DNA of 64,000 bases. Source: Lacticaseibacillus sharpeae JCM 1186 = DSM 20505. GTDB taxonomy: Bacteria; Bacillota; Bacilli; Lactobacillales; Lactobacillaceae. Each line of letters begins with the position of its first letter. The first letter of the stretch is position 1. This document shows, piece by piece, positions 35,624 to 43,102 of this stretch. The DNA lies in the NCBI RefSeq assembly GCF_001436225.1, contig NZ_AYYO01000003.1, positions 123,018 through 187,017 of the forward strand, in the 5' to 3' direction. The notes beneath the pieces are model-generated. The model ran no database searches. It was not told where the DNA came from and saw only the letters and a program-made list of their open reading frames with translations. A program made the translations under genes and the position numbers.

Positions 35624-36313
35624 ATGGCGCATTATGATGGCCCCGTTTTTCAAAGCGACGACAAGCCTGCGACAAAAGCGCCGCAGCACACCAACAAACA
35701 AGCGGGCAAGGCTGATAGCGCTGATGTCCAGCCAACTTACCACTCCGTTGACCCCATGTCCCAGTTCGTCACGCCACCTAGTACGATTCCCCGGCAAGCC
35801 AAGCCGGCAGTTGACTATGCGGCGGTGCGGAGAAACCTGCGGCGTACGGACGCGGAAGTAGTGCTGATGGCAACGGATGCGGACCAAGCCGTGCCTTTTG
35901 CGGACGAAGTGGCAGCAAACCAGCCGGTTGAAGTGCAAACCAGCGCTGCAGCTGCGGAAACCGCTGCGGCCACCGCGGCGGGTCAGGCAGACGATGAAAC
36001 TTATTCAGCACTGCACAAAAAAGTTACATCTGACCCCGAGACGGTCGCGGAGCCCACAACTGACGCGGATATCCTGAGTCTGGCGGCGGATGCGGCGGAG
36101 TCGGAACACATTCCGGCAACATTGACCGAATTGGCTGAGCAGGGTAGAATTCAATCCCGACAGGTACAAAATCGGGCGCACACCCAGAAGAAGCGGCAGG
36201 AAACAGGGCGCCCAATCTTCACGGGGGGCACACGCCCGAATCGGTATAACATTCACCAAGCGTTCGCCGAGTACAAGTCTAGTCAGACTGGCAAGCAAAA
36301 ACGGCACCACTAG
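35624..36313 (+). CDS. Hypothetical low-complexity protein between ytpR and murC
   Basis: Protein of 229 residues that is mostly predicted disordered: rich in Ala, Thr, Gln, Asp and Glu, without signal peptide, membrane segment or any nucleotide-binding motif. It starts MAHYDGPVFQSDD and ends with a basic tail (KQKRHH). The ATG at 35624 follows GAGGGGAG. In Bacillus and many lactic acid bacteria this slot holds SftA (YtpS), a DNA translocase with a long variable N-terminus; this protein could be a remnant or replacement lacking the motor, which is inference. murC follows 21 bases later, so the two are likely cotranscribed. Confidence 0.75.
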   Translation: MAHYDGPVFQSDDKPATKAPQHTNKQAGKADSADVQPTYHSVDPMSQFVTPPSTIPRQAKPAVDYAAVRRNLRRTDAEVVLMATDADQAVPFADEVAANQPVEVQTSAAAAETAAATAAGQADDETYSALHKKVTSDPETVAEPTTDADILSLAADAAESEHIPATLTELAEQGRIQSRQVQNRAHTQKKRQETGRPIFTGGTRPNRYNIHQAFAEYKSSQTGKQKRHH

Positions 36314-36334
36314 TTAGAAAGAGGAATACGGTTT

Positions 36335-37648
36335 ATGACTGAAGAAATAGATTATTTTGTTGGGATTAAAGGCTCTGGGATGAGCGCATTGGCACTCATT
36401 TTGCACGACCTCGGTCATCAGGTATTGGGTAGTGATATTACCCAGTACACCTTCACACAGCGCGGCTTGGAGCAGGCGGGCATCGAGTCACTGCCATTTT
36501 CTGCGGACAACATCAAGCCAGGCTACACGATTATTGCCGGGAACAGTTTCACCGACGAACACCCCGAAATCGTGCGCGCCAAGGAACTCGGCCTGAAGAT
36601 TTACCGTTACCACGAATACCTCGGCCAGCTGCTTAACAACTACACCAGTATCGGCGTTGCCGGTGCCCACGGTAAGACCAGCACGACTGGTTTGCTCGCC
36701 CACACACTAGGCGGGGTCGAGAAGACCAGTTACCTCATCGGTGACGGGACCGGTAAGGGTGAACCTGACTCCAAGTTCTTTGTCTTCGAAGCCGACGAAT
36801 ACCGGCGCCACTTCCTCGCTTACAGCCCTGACTACATCATCATGACCAACATCGACTTCGACCACCCCGACTACTACACCGGGATTGAAGATGTTTACGA
36901 TGCTTTCGAAACCGAAGCCAAGCAGGTCAAGAAGGGCATCTTCGCTTGGGGTGATGATCCTTGGCTGCGTAAGCTCAAAGTTGACGTACCGGTTTACTAC
37001 TACGGGACGAGTGACAAGGACGACTACATCGCCAAAAACGTGCAGCGCAACACCACCGGCTCTGAATTCGACGCTTACTTCCACGACGAATTCATCGGTC
37101 ACTTTGCCGTACCGCTGTTTGGTGAACACAGCGTGCTGAACGCCCTGGCCGTTGTGGCGGTGGCGCACGCTGAGAAGTTGGATTCGAGCTACATTGCGCG
37201 GGAACTGGCAACCTTCTCTGGGGTTAAGCGTCGGTTCTCCGAAACCAAGGTTGCGGACATGACCATCATCGATGACTATGCCCACCACCCAAGTGAAATT
37301 GATGCGACCCTGGATGCTGCGCGCCAGAAATACCCCGACAAGCAGCTGATTGCTGTCTTCCAGCCGCACACGTACAGCCGGACGATTGCCTACCTGGACG
37401 AATTCGCCGAGAGCCTGAACAAGGCCGACGTGGTCTTCCTGACGGACATCTTCAGCTCCGCCCGGGAACAGAGTGGCTCCGTGACCTCCGAAGATTTGGG
37501 CGCGAAGATTAGCCACGGTGGTACGGTGATTAAGCTGGACAACATGCAGCCACTGCTTGAATACAAGGATGCGGTTGTGGTCTTCATGGGTGCCGGTGAC
37601 GTGCAGAAGTACGAGCGCGCCTACAAGGACTTGCTGAACCTGCGCTAA
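36335..37648 (+). CDS. murC: UDP-N-acetylmuramate-L-alanine ligase
   Basis: Mur ligase of 437 residues adding L-Ala to UDP-MurNAc, the first step of the peptidoglycan stem peptide. Motifs: [14 protein letters not shown] (UDP site), [14 protein letters not shown] (P-loop), [23 protein letters not shown] and [23 protein letters not shown] in the C-terminal domain. ATG at 36335 follows GAAAGAGG. It lies outside the dcw cluster, as usual in Bacillales and Lactobacillales. Confidence 0.97.
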   Translation: MTEEIDYFVGIKGSGMSALALILHDLGHQVLGSDITQYTFTQRGLEQAGIESLPFSADNIKPGYTIIAGNSFTDEHPEIVRAKELGLKIYRYHEYLGQLLNNYTSIGVAGAHGKTSTTGLLAHTLGGVEKTSYLIGDGTGKGEPDSKFFVFEADEYRRHFLAYSPDYIIMTNIDFDHPDYYTGIEDVYDAFETEAKQVKKGIFAWGDDPWLRKLKVDVPVYYYGTSDKDDYIAKNVQRNTTGSEFDAYFHDEFIGHFAVPLFGEHSVLNALAVVAVAHAEKLDSSYIARELATFSGVKRRFSETKVADMTIIDDYAHHPSEIDATLDAARQKYPDKQLIAVFQPHTYSRTIAYLDEFAESLNKADVVFLTDIFSSAREQSGSVTSEDLGAKISHGGTVIKLDNMQPLLEYKDAVVVFMGAGDVQKYERAYKDLLNLR

Positions 37649-37765
37649 GCTGCCGCGCGTTTTTGTGACAAACAACAAAATGGGACTTTAGGCGGGTGGA
37701 CGAACCCGTGCTAAGTCGCTATACTTGTTTATTAATAAAACAGCGTTACAGAAAGGAATGGTATC

Positions 37766-38473
37766 ATGCAAGAACGGCGTGAAGTTAACGAAACGGGTGT
37801 CGCCCAATTCTTCGGTAAGGTATACGGAATGATGGGGCTCGGGGTCATCGTCACGGCAATCGTGACGTTCATGCTGGGTTACGTCTTCCGCGATTCATAC
37901 TTCGCCCTGCTTGCGGCGAACCCAATCATCAAGTTCATCATGACCTTCCTGCCATTCATCTTCCTGTTTGCGGGGATGGGGCGGAAGGCCATCCAGAATC
38001 CGGGGCGGGCCATGCTCATGTTCCTGGGCCTGGCCGCCAGTGAAGGCACGATGCTTGCGTCCGTAATGTACTACTTCAACGGCGCAACGGTTGTTTCCGC
38101 GCTTGTGGTGACGGCGATTGTCTTCGGCACCATGGCCGCAGTTGGGGTGTTCGGGAAGAAAGACCTTAGCCGGGCCGGCGGAATTGCCACAATGTTGCTC
38201 TTCGGGGCGCTGCTCATGACCTTCGTGAACTTCTTCATCGGCTCTGCCGGGATGGCGATGCTGTTGAACTATGTGATCGTCGGGGTCTTCATCGTCCTCG
38301 TCGCTTACGATTCCCAGCGTCTGCGTCACTTTTATGCGTACGCCGCCGCTTCGGGTGAAGTCGCAATCAACTCCTTGGCGATTCAGGGGGCTGTGATGCT
38401 CTACCTGGACTTTCTGAACCTGTTCATCACCATTCTCCAGATTTTTGGGGTTGGTGGGAGCTCCGATAACTAA
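37766..38473 (+). CDS. Bax inhibitor-1 (YccA/YetJ) family membrane protein
   Basis: Membrane protein of 235 residues with seven hydrophobic segments. Features of the BI-1 family are the N-terminal FFGKVYGMMGLGVIVTAIVTF, the central GTMAAVGVFGKKDLS, and the last-helix YDSQRLRHFYA with the conserved Asp thought to act as a pH sensor in YetJ calcium leak channels. The RBS AAAGGAATGG precedes the ATG at 37766. It is monocistronic, ending in a strong terminator. Confidence 0.92.
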   Translation: MQERREVNETGVAQFFGKVYGMMGLGVIVTAIVTFMLGYVFRDSYFALLAANPIIKFIMTFLPFIFLFAGMGRKAIQNPGRAMLMFLGLAASEGTMLASVMYYFNGATVVSALVVTAIVFGTMAAVGVFGKKDLSRAGGIATMLLFGALLMTFVNFFIGSAGMAMLLNYVIVGVFIVLVAYDSQRLRHFYAYAAASGEVAINSLAIQGAVMLYLDFLNLFITILQIFGVGGSSDN

Positions 38474-38488
38474 CGCGCACAATGGCGC

Positions 38489-38527
38489 AACAGGCCGCAT
38501 CCGGATTCCGGATGCGGCCTGTTTTTA
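38489..38527 (+). terminator. Terminator of the Bax inhibitor-type gene
   Basis: ACAGGCCGCATCCGG pairs perfectly with CCGGATGCGGCCTGT across ATT, followed by T residues. Confidence 0.92.
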
Positions 38528-38591
38528 GGTTTAATGGTGGATACGGTTAAGCACAATTAATCAAATTCTAAAACTTTTTTCAGAAATGTAG

Positions 38592-38620
38592 TTGACATCC
38601 GCTGACCGACGATGTAAATT
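38592..38620 (+). promoter_or_regulatory. Promoter of the T-box and amino acid transporter operon
   Basis: TTGACA (38592-38597) and TAAATT (38615-38620) with exactly 17 bases between them; transcription would begin close to 38627, just before Stem I. Confidence 0.8.
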
Positions 38621-38849
38621 AGTCTCAACATCAAAAATCGTTGATCGGAATCGTACTTGACCGGTGACACACAGAGAACCCACGGGGCTGAGAAGTGGGT
38701 GGTTACTCCAGGTACACACATCCGTGAGCGAGGCGTTGAATAAAGTAGGCGTCTCCGGGTTGACCCGTTACAGTCGGTGGTTGAATATTTTCAACCAGGT
38801 AAGGTGCACCAGGTGACTGGTGGACGTACATGAGGTGGAACCGCGGATT

Positions 38850-38890
38850 AACCGCCCTCTTGCTGGCAACAGCAGGGGGCGGTTTTTATT
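38850..38890 (+). terminator. First T-box terminator
   Basis: CCGCCCTCTTGCTG pairs with CAGCAGGGGGCGG and is followed by a T run. Its 5' arm also pairs with the first T-box sequence in the antiterminator. Confidence 0.88.
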
Positions 38891-38970
38891 TTTCCATCTC
38901 GACCTGGATTATTCAACCACGTGAGGTTTAGTGTGTGAATGCTAAACGTACATGAGGTGGAACCGCGCTT

Positions 38971-39010
38971 GGCGCCCTCTTGCAGCTGCTGCAAGGGGGC
39001 GCTTTTTTCG
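38971..39010 (+). terminator. Second T-box terminator
   Basis: GCGCCCTCTTGCAG pairs with CTGCAAGGGGGCGC and is followed by six T residues. Its 5' arm also pairs with the second T-box sequence. Confidence 0.88.
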
Positions 39011-39060
39011 TTCAACGACGATCTTAAAAATTGAAATTATTTTTCTGGGAGGAAAAATCT

Positions 39061-39717
39061 ATGAATTACATTGGTGAAATTTTACCCGCACTGCTCAGCG
39101 GGACCTGGACAACATTGTGGGTCTTCATTTTAACTTTGGTGGTTTCCATTCCACTCGGGATTCTTTTCTCCCTCGGCTTGACCAAGGGCGCGAAAAACCC
39201 AATCGCCATCTTCATCCGCTGGGTGCTCAGTATCTACACCTGGATTTTCCGCGGCACGCCATTGCTGCTGCAACTGATCTTCGTCTTCTACGGCCTGCCA
39301 ACCATCGGCGTCGTGTTCGACCGATCATCAGCCGTCATCTTCGCATTCGTGCTGAACTACGCCGCTTACTTTGCCGAAATCTTCCGTGGTGGATTCCAAG
39401 CTGTTGACCGCAGCCAGTTCGAAGCCGCAACCGTGTTGAACCTGACCCGCTGGCAGACGCTGCGCTACATCATCATTCCCCAGGTGACCAAGATTGTGCT
39501 GCCAAGTATCGGGAACGAAGTCATCAACCTGGTGAAGGACAGTTCACTGGTCTACGTTATCGGGCTGGGCGATCTGCTCCGGGCCGGGAACATCGCGACC
39601 GCACGCGACGTAACGCTGGTACCACTCGTACTTGTTGGGATTATCTACTTGCTATTGACGTTCGTCCTGACGATGATTCAAAAGCAAATCGAGAAGAAGT
39701 ACGCCAACTTCGATTAA
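39061..39717 (+). CDS. Polar amino acid ABC transporter permease
   Basis: Membrane subunit of 218 residues of the HisM/GlnP type, with five hydrophobic segments and the ATPase-contact motif EAATVLNLTRWQTLRYIIIPQVTKIVLPSIGNE (EAA loop). The N-terminal signature ILPALLSGTWTTLWVF is typical of the family. ATG at 39061 follows GGGAGGAAAAATCT. It is the first gene of a permease-ATPase-binding protein operon behind the semi-duplicated T-box. The substrate amino acid should be the one sensed by that T-box, which is unresolved between histidine and one whose tRNA has discriminator U. Confidence 0.9.
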   Translation: MNYIGEILPALLSGTWTTLWVFILTLVVSIPLGILFSLGLTKGAKNPIAIFIRWVLSIYTWIFRGTPLLLQLIFVFYGLPTIGVVFDRSSAVIFAFVLNYAAYFAEIFRGGFQAVDRSQFEAATVLNLTRWQTLRYIIIPQVTKIVLPSIGNEVINLVKDSSLVYVIGLGDLLRAGNIATARDVTLVPLVLVGIIYLLLTFVLTMIQKQIEKKYANFD

Positions 39718-39741
39718 GCAGAAGAGACGGAGGAAGATATT

Positions 39742-40377
39742 ATGTTGGAATTAACTGGAATTACAAAGAAGTTTAACGGACGCACAATTCTGAATGGTCT
39801 CGATTTGACCGTGACGGACGGGAAGACGCTGGCAATCGTTGGCCCATCCGGGGTTGGTAAAACCACGCTGCTGCGGATCATCGCGGGTCTTGAAGAAGCC
39901 GATGCTGGCAAGCTGACTTGGAACGGCAAGCAGACGACGCCGGATGAATTGCGGAAGCAGGGGATTTTGGGGGTTGTTTTCCAGAACTTCGCCTTGTTCC
40001 CCCAATACACCGTCAAGAAGAACATCACGCTGGCACCCACGCTGAGTGGCACCAGCCAGCAAGACGCTGATGCCAAGGCAGATGAACTGCTCGCCCAGCT
40101 GTCATTGACGCAGCAGGCAGACGCATTCCCCGCAACCCTGTCTGGGGGCCAGAAGCAGCGTGTCGCAATCGCCCGCGCCCTGGCCCTGAACCCCGATGTG
40201 CTGCTGTATGACGAACCAACCAGCGCCTTGGACCCAGCACTGCGGGACAACGTGGCGGCAATGCTGAACCAGTTCAAGCAAAGCGGAATGACGCAGGTTG
40301 TCGTTACCCACGACATGGACTTTGCGGCCGCGGTCGCAGACACGGTGTTCAAGATGCCTACTGGAACGGAGGACTAA
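39742..40377 (+). CDS. Amino acid ABC transporter ATP-binding protein
   Basis: ATPase of 211 residues, short for the GlnQ/HisP family (usually about 240). Walker A GPSGVGKTTLL, Q loop VFQNFALFPQYTV, signature LSGGQKQRVAIARAL, Walker B VLLYDEPTSALDP and the switch His in VVTHDMDFA are all intact. It ends soon after the switch region, so it lacks part of the usual C-terminal extension. It begins 24 bases after the permease gene, with GACGGAGGAAG upstream. Confidence 0.92.
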   Translation: MLELTGITKKFNGRTILNGLDLTVTDGKTLAIVGPSGVGKTTLLRIIAGLEEADAGKLTWNGKQTTPDELRKQGILGVVFQNFALFPQYTVKKNITLAPTLSGTSQQDADAKADELLAQLSLTQQADAFPATLSGGQKQRVAIARALALNPDVLLYDEPTSALDPALRDNVAAMLNQFKQSGMTQVVVTHDMDFAAAVADTVFKMPTGTED

Positions 40378-40378
40378 T

Positions 40379-41185
40379 ATGCGTAGAATTACCAAAATTA
40401 TCGTGGCCTTGGTCCTGAGCGTCGTTGCGGTATCGTCACTTGCAGCTTGCGCCCGGACCACGACCAAGAATTCTTGGCCGCGAATTAAGCAGGAAAAGAA
40501 GGTCGTTATCGGGCTGGACGATTCGTTTGTCCCCATGGGCTTTCGGGCCAAGTCCGGTAAGCTTGAAGGTTATGATATTGACCTGGCGAAGGCTGTGTTC
40601 AAGTTGTACGGGGTGAAGTGCAGTTTCCAAACCATTGATTGGTCAATGAAGGAAACCGAACTGCGGAACCAAACCATTGACCTAATCTGGAACGGGTACT
40701 CAGTGACGCCGGACCGGAAAAAGGTGGTGCGTTTCTCCGATAACTACCTGGAGAACCACCAGGTGCTGGTTACCAAGAGCAAGGACAACATCAAGAGCTT
40801 TGCTGACATGAAGGGCAAAGTGGTTGGGGCCCAGTCCGGTTCTAGCGGTGCTGCCGACATCGACGCGGAGCCGAAGAAGCTGAAGGACATCGTGAAGGGC
40901 AAGCCAGTCCTTTACGACACGTTCAATGATGCGTTCATTGACCTGGGGGCTAACCGCATTCAGGGGATTGTCATCGATGAGGTCTACGCTCGTTACTACG
41001 TGGCCCACCAGAAGAACCCAAGCGACTACTCGATCTACGACGGCACCTTCCCGGCTGAAGCATTCGCCGTGGGGATGCGCAAGAGCGATAGCGAGCTGGA
41101 CGCCAAGATTAACGCCGGACTGAAGACGTTGAAGGCTAATGGTGAACTCGCCAAGATTCAGGATAAGTGGTTCGGCAATAACTAA
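40379..41185 (+). CDS. Amino acid ABC transporter substrate-binding lipoprotein
   Basis: Lipoprotein of 268 residues with a signal peptide ending SLAAC (Cys about residue 24). The mature part is a type 3 solute-binding fold: VVIGLDDSFVPMGFRAKSGKLEGYDIDLAKAVF, then IDLIWNGYSVTPDRKKVVRFSDNYLENHQVLV and KVVGAQSGSSGAADID, ending in ANGELAKIQDKWFG. These are the family patterns for polar amino acids. GGAGGACTAAT precedes the ATG. It completes the T-box-controlled operon and is followed by a terminator. Confidence 0.93.
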   Translation: MRRITKIIVALVLSVVAVSSLAACARTTTKNSWPRIKQEKKVVIGLDDSFVPMGFRAKSGKLEGYDIDLAKAVFKLYGVKCSFQTIDWSMKETELRNQTIDLIWNGYSVTPDRKKVVRFSDNYLENHQVLVTKSKDNIKSFADMKGKVVGAQSGSSGAADIDAEPKKLKDIVKGKPVLYDTFNDAFIDLGANRIQGIVIDEVYARYYVAHQKNPSDYSIYDGTFPAEAFAVGMRKSDSELDAKINAGLKTLKANGELAKIQDKWFGNN

Positions 41186-41200
41186 ATGAATTGACAATGT

Positions 41201-41235
41201 GCAAGGCAGGGACGTTAATCCTTGCCTTTTTTGTG
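41201..41235 (+). terminator. Terminator of the amino acid transporter operon
   Basis: AAGGCAGG pairs with CCTTGCCTT through a G-U pair; T run follows. Confidence 0.75.
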
Positions 41236-41320
41236 CGCTGCGTTAATCGTTGCTTCTATATAAAGATACCGAAAAAACGCTTACTGAATAAACTTGCATT
41301 TGCGGCCGGCTGGCTAGTTA

Positions 41321-41349
41321 TTGACAGGGGCGAGGCGGTGCGGTAACCT
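41321..41349 (+). promoter_or_regulatory. Promoter of the thiT transcript
   Basis: TTGACA (41321-41326) and TAACCT (41344-41349) are spaced by 17 bases, just upstream of the TPP aptamer. Confidence 0.7.
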
Positions 41350-41362
41350 CGGCCTATAGTCA

Positions 41363-41446
41363 CCACAAAGGGGAGCAAAACGCTGAGATTGGAGCAATCC
41401 TAAACCCTTCGAACCTGTTCGTTAGTACGAGCGTAGGGATTTGTGG
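41363..41446 (+). promoter_or_regulatory. TPP riboswitch (THI element) aptamer
   Basis: The closing stem CCACAAA/TTTGTGG encloses the conserved elements GGGGAGC, CGCTGAGATT, ACCCTTCGAACCTGTTC and GTTAGTACGAGCGTAGGGA. These are the pyrimidine- and pyrophosphate-sensing parts of the TPP aptamer. It precedes thiT by 126 bases. Confidence 0.96.
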
Positions 41447-41528
41447 AAGTGAATATGGGCCTGGCCCAATGAACTCCGTGTGGTGGTATTTGTGGGGAGA
41501 CGAGTGGTTTTCCTACTTACTACAATTC

Positions 41529-41554
41529 GCCCAGGTTGCGGGTGCAATCTGGGC
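41529..41554 (+). promoter_or_regulatory. Hairpin next to the thiT ribosome binding site
   Basis: GCCCAGGTTGC pairs with GCAATCTGGGC around GGGT, without a T run; the sequence AAGAAGGAG follows directly. This may be part of the riboswitch expression platform acting on translation. Confidence 0.5.
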
Positions 41555-41572
41555 AAGAAGGAGTGACTATCG

Positions 41573-42136
41573 ATGGCACAAGGTAACAAGTTGAACGTTT
41601 TGGTGGAAGGCGCCGTGATGGTGGCCTTTGCCGAGGCGCTGGAGTATATCCCCCACACGGTGGGGGTCTCCGCGATTGAGGTGCAGTTTGGCCTCATCCC
41701 CGTCATTTTGTACGCGTTGCGGCGCGGAGTCCGGCCGGGGCTCATGGCGGGTTTAGTCTGGGGACTGCTGGACATGGTGTTGCGCGGCTTTTCTGGCGGT
41801 AGTGTCTTGAACGTTTGGCAGGGGCTGCTCGAATTCCCCGTGGCGTTCGCGTTTGTGGGGTTTGCTGGTATCTGTTCGCGGCGCGTGCAGCATAGTGTTA
41901 GCAAGGGCAATGCGTCTGGGTGGATCATCCTGGGCACCGTAATTGGCGCTTTTGCGAAGTATTACTGCCACTTCATCGCCGGCATTATTTACTGGGGTAG
42001 TTATGCGCCCAAGGGGCAGTCGGCATGGCTCTATTCGCTGATTATCAACGGCGGGTCAGCGGTCGCATCAACTCTGGTCACGGCAATTGTTCTGGTCCTC
42101 ATTAGATTCACAGCGCCAAGACTTTTTCGCGTATAA
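41573..42136 (+). CDS. thiT: Thiamine transporter ThiT (ECF S component)
   Basis: Substrate-binding membrane subunit of 187 residues of an ECF transporter for thiamine. It has six hydrophobic segments; LNVLVEGAVMVAFAEALEYIP, SAIEVQFGLIPVILYALRRGVRPG (with the family's AxxxA-like helix) and the C-terminal CHFIAGIIYWGSYAPKGQSAWLYSLIINGG are ThiT features with the aromatic thiamine site. The shared EcfA/T module is not in the window. Expression is controlled by the TPP riboswitch upstream. AAGAAGGAG precedes the ATG at 41573. Confidence 0.95.
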   Translation: MAQGNKLNVLVEGAVMVAFAEALEYIPHTVGVSAIEVQFGLIPVILYALRRGVRPGLMAGLVWGLLDMVLRGFSGGSVLNVWQGLLEFPVAFAFVGFAGICSRRVQHSVSKGNASGWIILGTVIGAFAKYYCHFIAGIIYWGSYAPKGQSAWLYSLIINGGSAVASTLVTAIVLVLIRFTAPRLFRV

Positions 42137-42164
42137 AATAATTGCATTTTGACCAACGTAATCG

Positions 42165-42205
42165 ATAAAAAAACACCCCGCAAAATTTTGCGGGGTGTTT
42201 TTTGG
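42165..42205. terminator. Bidirectional terminator between thiT and the DUF4044 gene
   Basis: ACACCCCGCAAAA and TTTTGCGGGGTGT form a perfect stem with A residues before and T residues after it, so it ends both converging transcripts. Confidence 0.92.
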
Positions 42206-42220
42206 TGTTGCGGCAATTGC

Positions 42221-42337
42221 CTAAAGGAAACCGGCAAGACCACCGAGAACGGCGCCCAAGATGGTGACAATCAGCATCATCCAGACAACAACCTGGGTTA
42301 CCTTAGCAATCGTGCTCTTCTGTTTCTTTTCGCTCAC
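42221..42337 (-). CDS. DUF4044-type single-span membrane miniprotein
   Basis: A 38-residue protein: a basic N-terminus (SEKKQKSTIAK) followed by one hydrophobic helix (VVVWMMLIVTILGAVLGGL). This matches my memory of DUF4044, a lactobacillar family of about 35-45 residues of unknown function found near mraZ. The start is a GTG at 42337 with AAAAGG upstream. It has its own promoter (TTGCGC 42402-42397, TAGACT 42379-42374, spacer 17) and ends at the terminator shared with thiT. It is divergent from the DUF3397/mraZ genes. Confidence 0.8.
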   Translation of the reverse strand: MSEKKQKSTIAKVTQVVVWMMLIVTILGAVLGGLAGFL

Positions 42338-42373
42338 TGAATTCACAACCTTTTGTTCGTTTACTTAAAAATC

Positions 42374-42402
42374 AGTCTACCTGTTTTCGCCTAAATGCGC
42401 AA
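42374..42402 (-). promoter_or_regulatory. Promoter of the DUF4044 gene
   Basis: On the minus strand TTGCGC and TAGACT are separated by 17 bases, about 36 bases before the GTG start. Confidence 0.6.
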
Positions 42403-42473
42403 TACGGTGTTGCCGGCATTGGTTAAGTGACTTCTAAATTTAACCCAAAAGTGCAAATAACGGGAAATCCAGG

Positions 42474-42502
42474 TCGACATAACAACCTGTGCACGGTAAA
42501 CT
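42474..42502 (+). promoter_or_regulatory. Promoter of the DUF3397 gene
   Basis: TCGACA (42474-42479) and TAAACT (42497-42502) are separated by 17 bases, about 45 bases before the start. Confidence 0.6.
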
Positions 42503-42547
42503 ACCAAGTAGAAACAGAAGAACGGGCGCGATGTGGGAGGTCTGGTT

Positions 42548-42871
42548 GTGACTGTTGTGGTACCGATTATTTGGCTAGTATTGGCGTGCGTGGGCGTTGC
42601 GCTGTCGCGGCGCTTCAAGTGGGGACGCATCCCATTTTACCTGCAGCCATTTGTGAATTTACTGGCAATCTGGCTGCAGGTCGGGGGCACCAACCCAGAC
42701 TACTTCTTTTTATGCGTGAGTATGATGGCTGTAAGCGGTATCCTGTGGGCATTTTTCATGGTTAGTCGCGACGATGATTTGTTATTTAAAAGTTACGGAA
42801 ATCAAATAACGTTTGTTCTGGCAATCTTTACGACCATCTGGTGGGTGGGCGCACTGCTTGGAGCGGCGTAA
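42548..42871 (+). CDS. DUF3397 family membrane protein
   Basis: Membrane protein of 107 residues with four hydrophobic segments and little else. Its position immediately before mraZ and its pattern fit DUF3397, a family of lactobacilli and enterococci of unknown function. The GTG at 42548 is chosen because GGAGG lies seven bases upstream; the in-frame GTG at 42533 precedes that site. A terminator separates it from mraZ. Confidence 0.8.
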   Translation: MTVVVPIIWLVLACVGVALSRRFKWGRIPFYLQPFVNLLAIWLQVGGTNPDYFFLCVSMMAVSGILWAFFMVSRDDDLLFKSYGNQITFVLAIFTTIWWVGALLGAA

Positions 42872-42933
42872 TCTAAACGTGATTCGCTGTAAAAATGGGT
42901 TTAGCCCCCACCACCGCACCACAGTTTAAAATT

Positions 42934-42966
42934 GACCGAAGATGCGCAATCTTCGGTCTTTTTTTG
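42934..42966 (+). terminator. Terminator of the DUF3397 gene
   Basis: GACCGAAGAT pairs with ATCTTCGGTC across GCGCA, followed by seven T residues. Confidence 0.9.
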
Positions 42967-43025
42967 CGTATTTTTGCGAACATACGTACTGTTTTCTGTT
43001 ATTAATTTTTTCATTTTGGTAACAT

Positions 43026-43076
43026 TATGGTTCTTTGGGGTAAATTGTGGAGAGAAGTGGGGGATTGTGGTAATAT
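43026..43076 (+). promoter_or_regulatory. mraZ promoter with phased MraZ-type repeats
   Basis: TATGG, TGGGG, TGTGG, AGTGG and TGTGG begin at 43026, 43036, 43046, 43056 and 43066, a strict 10-base period. A TAATAT minus 10 box follows at 43071-43076, so the repeats cover the minus 35 region. MraZ is known to bind such short phased repeats upstream of its own gene. Confidence 0.75.
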
Positions 43077-43102
43077 TGGCACTATGGAAGGGGTGCCGGC
43101 GC

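Larger units (their letters stand above)
38638..39011 (+). promoter_or_regulatory. T-box leader with one specifier stem and two tandem antiterminator/terminator modules
   Basis: Stem I (38645-38725) has the distal bulge AGAGA, the stem ACCCAC/GTGGGT and an apical GGCTGAGAA loop. Module 1: Stem III CACCAG/CTGGTG, T-box GAGG-TGGAACC-GCGG at 38832-38846, terminator 38850-38890. Module 2, displaced by 122 bases: Stem III GTTTAG/CTAAAC, T-box GAGG-TGGAACC-GCGC at 38954-38967, terminator 38971-39010. No second specifier stem exists. By spacing with the ileS leader the specifier would be CAC (His, 38717-38719), but the TGGA bulge predicts a discriminator U, unusual for tRNA-His, so the amino acid is unresolved. 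Confidence 0.88.

Noticed and set aside
39742..40377. Truncated, non-functional ABC ATPase
   Set aside because: It is shorter than usual, but all nucleotide-binding motifs through the switch histidine are present and the gene is in an intact operon, so loss of function is not supported.
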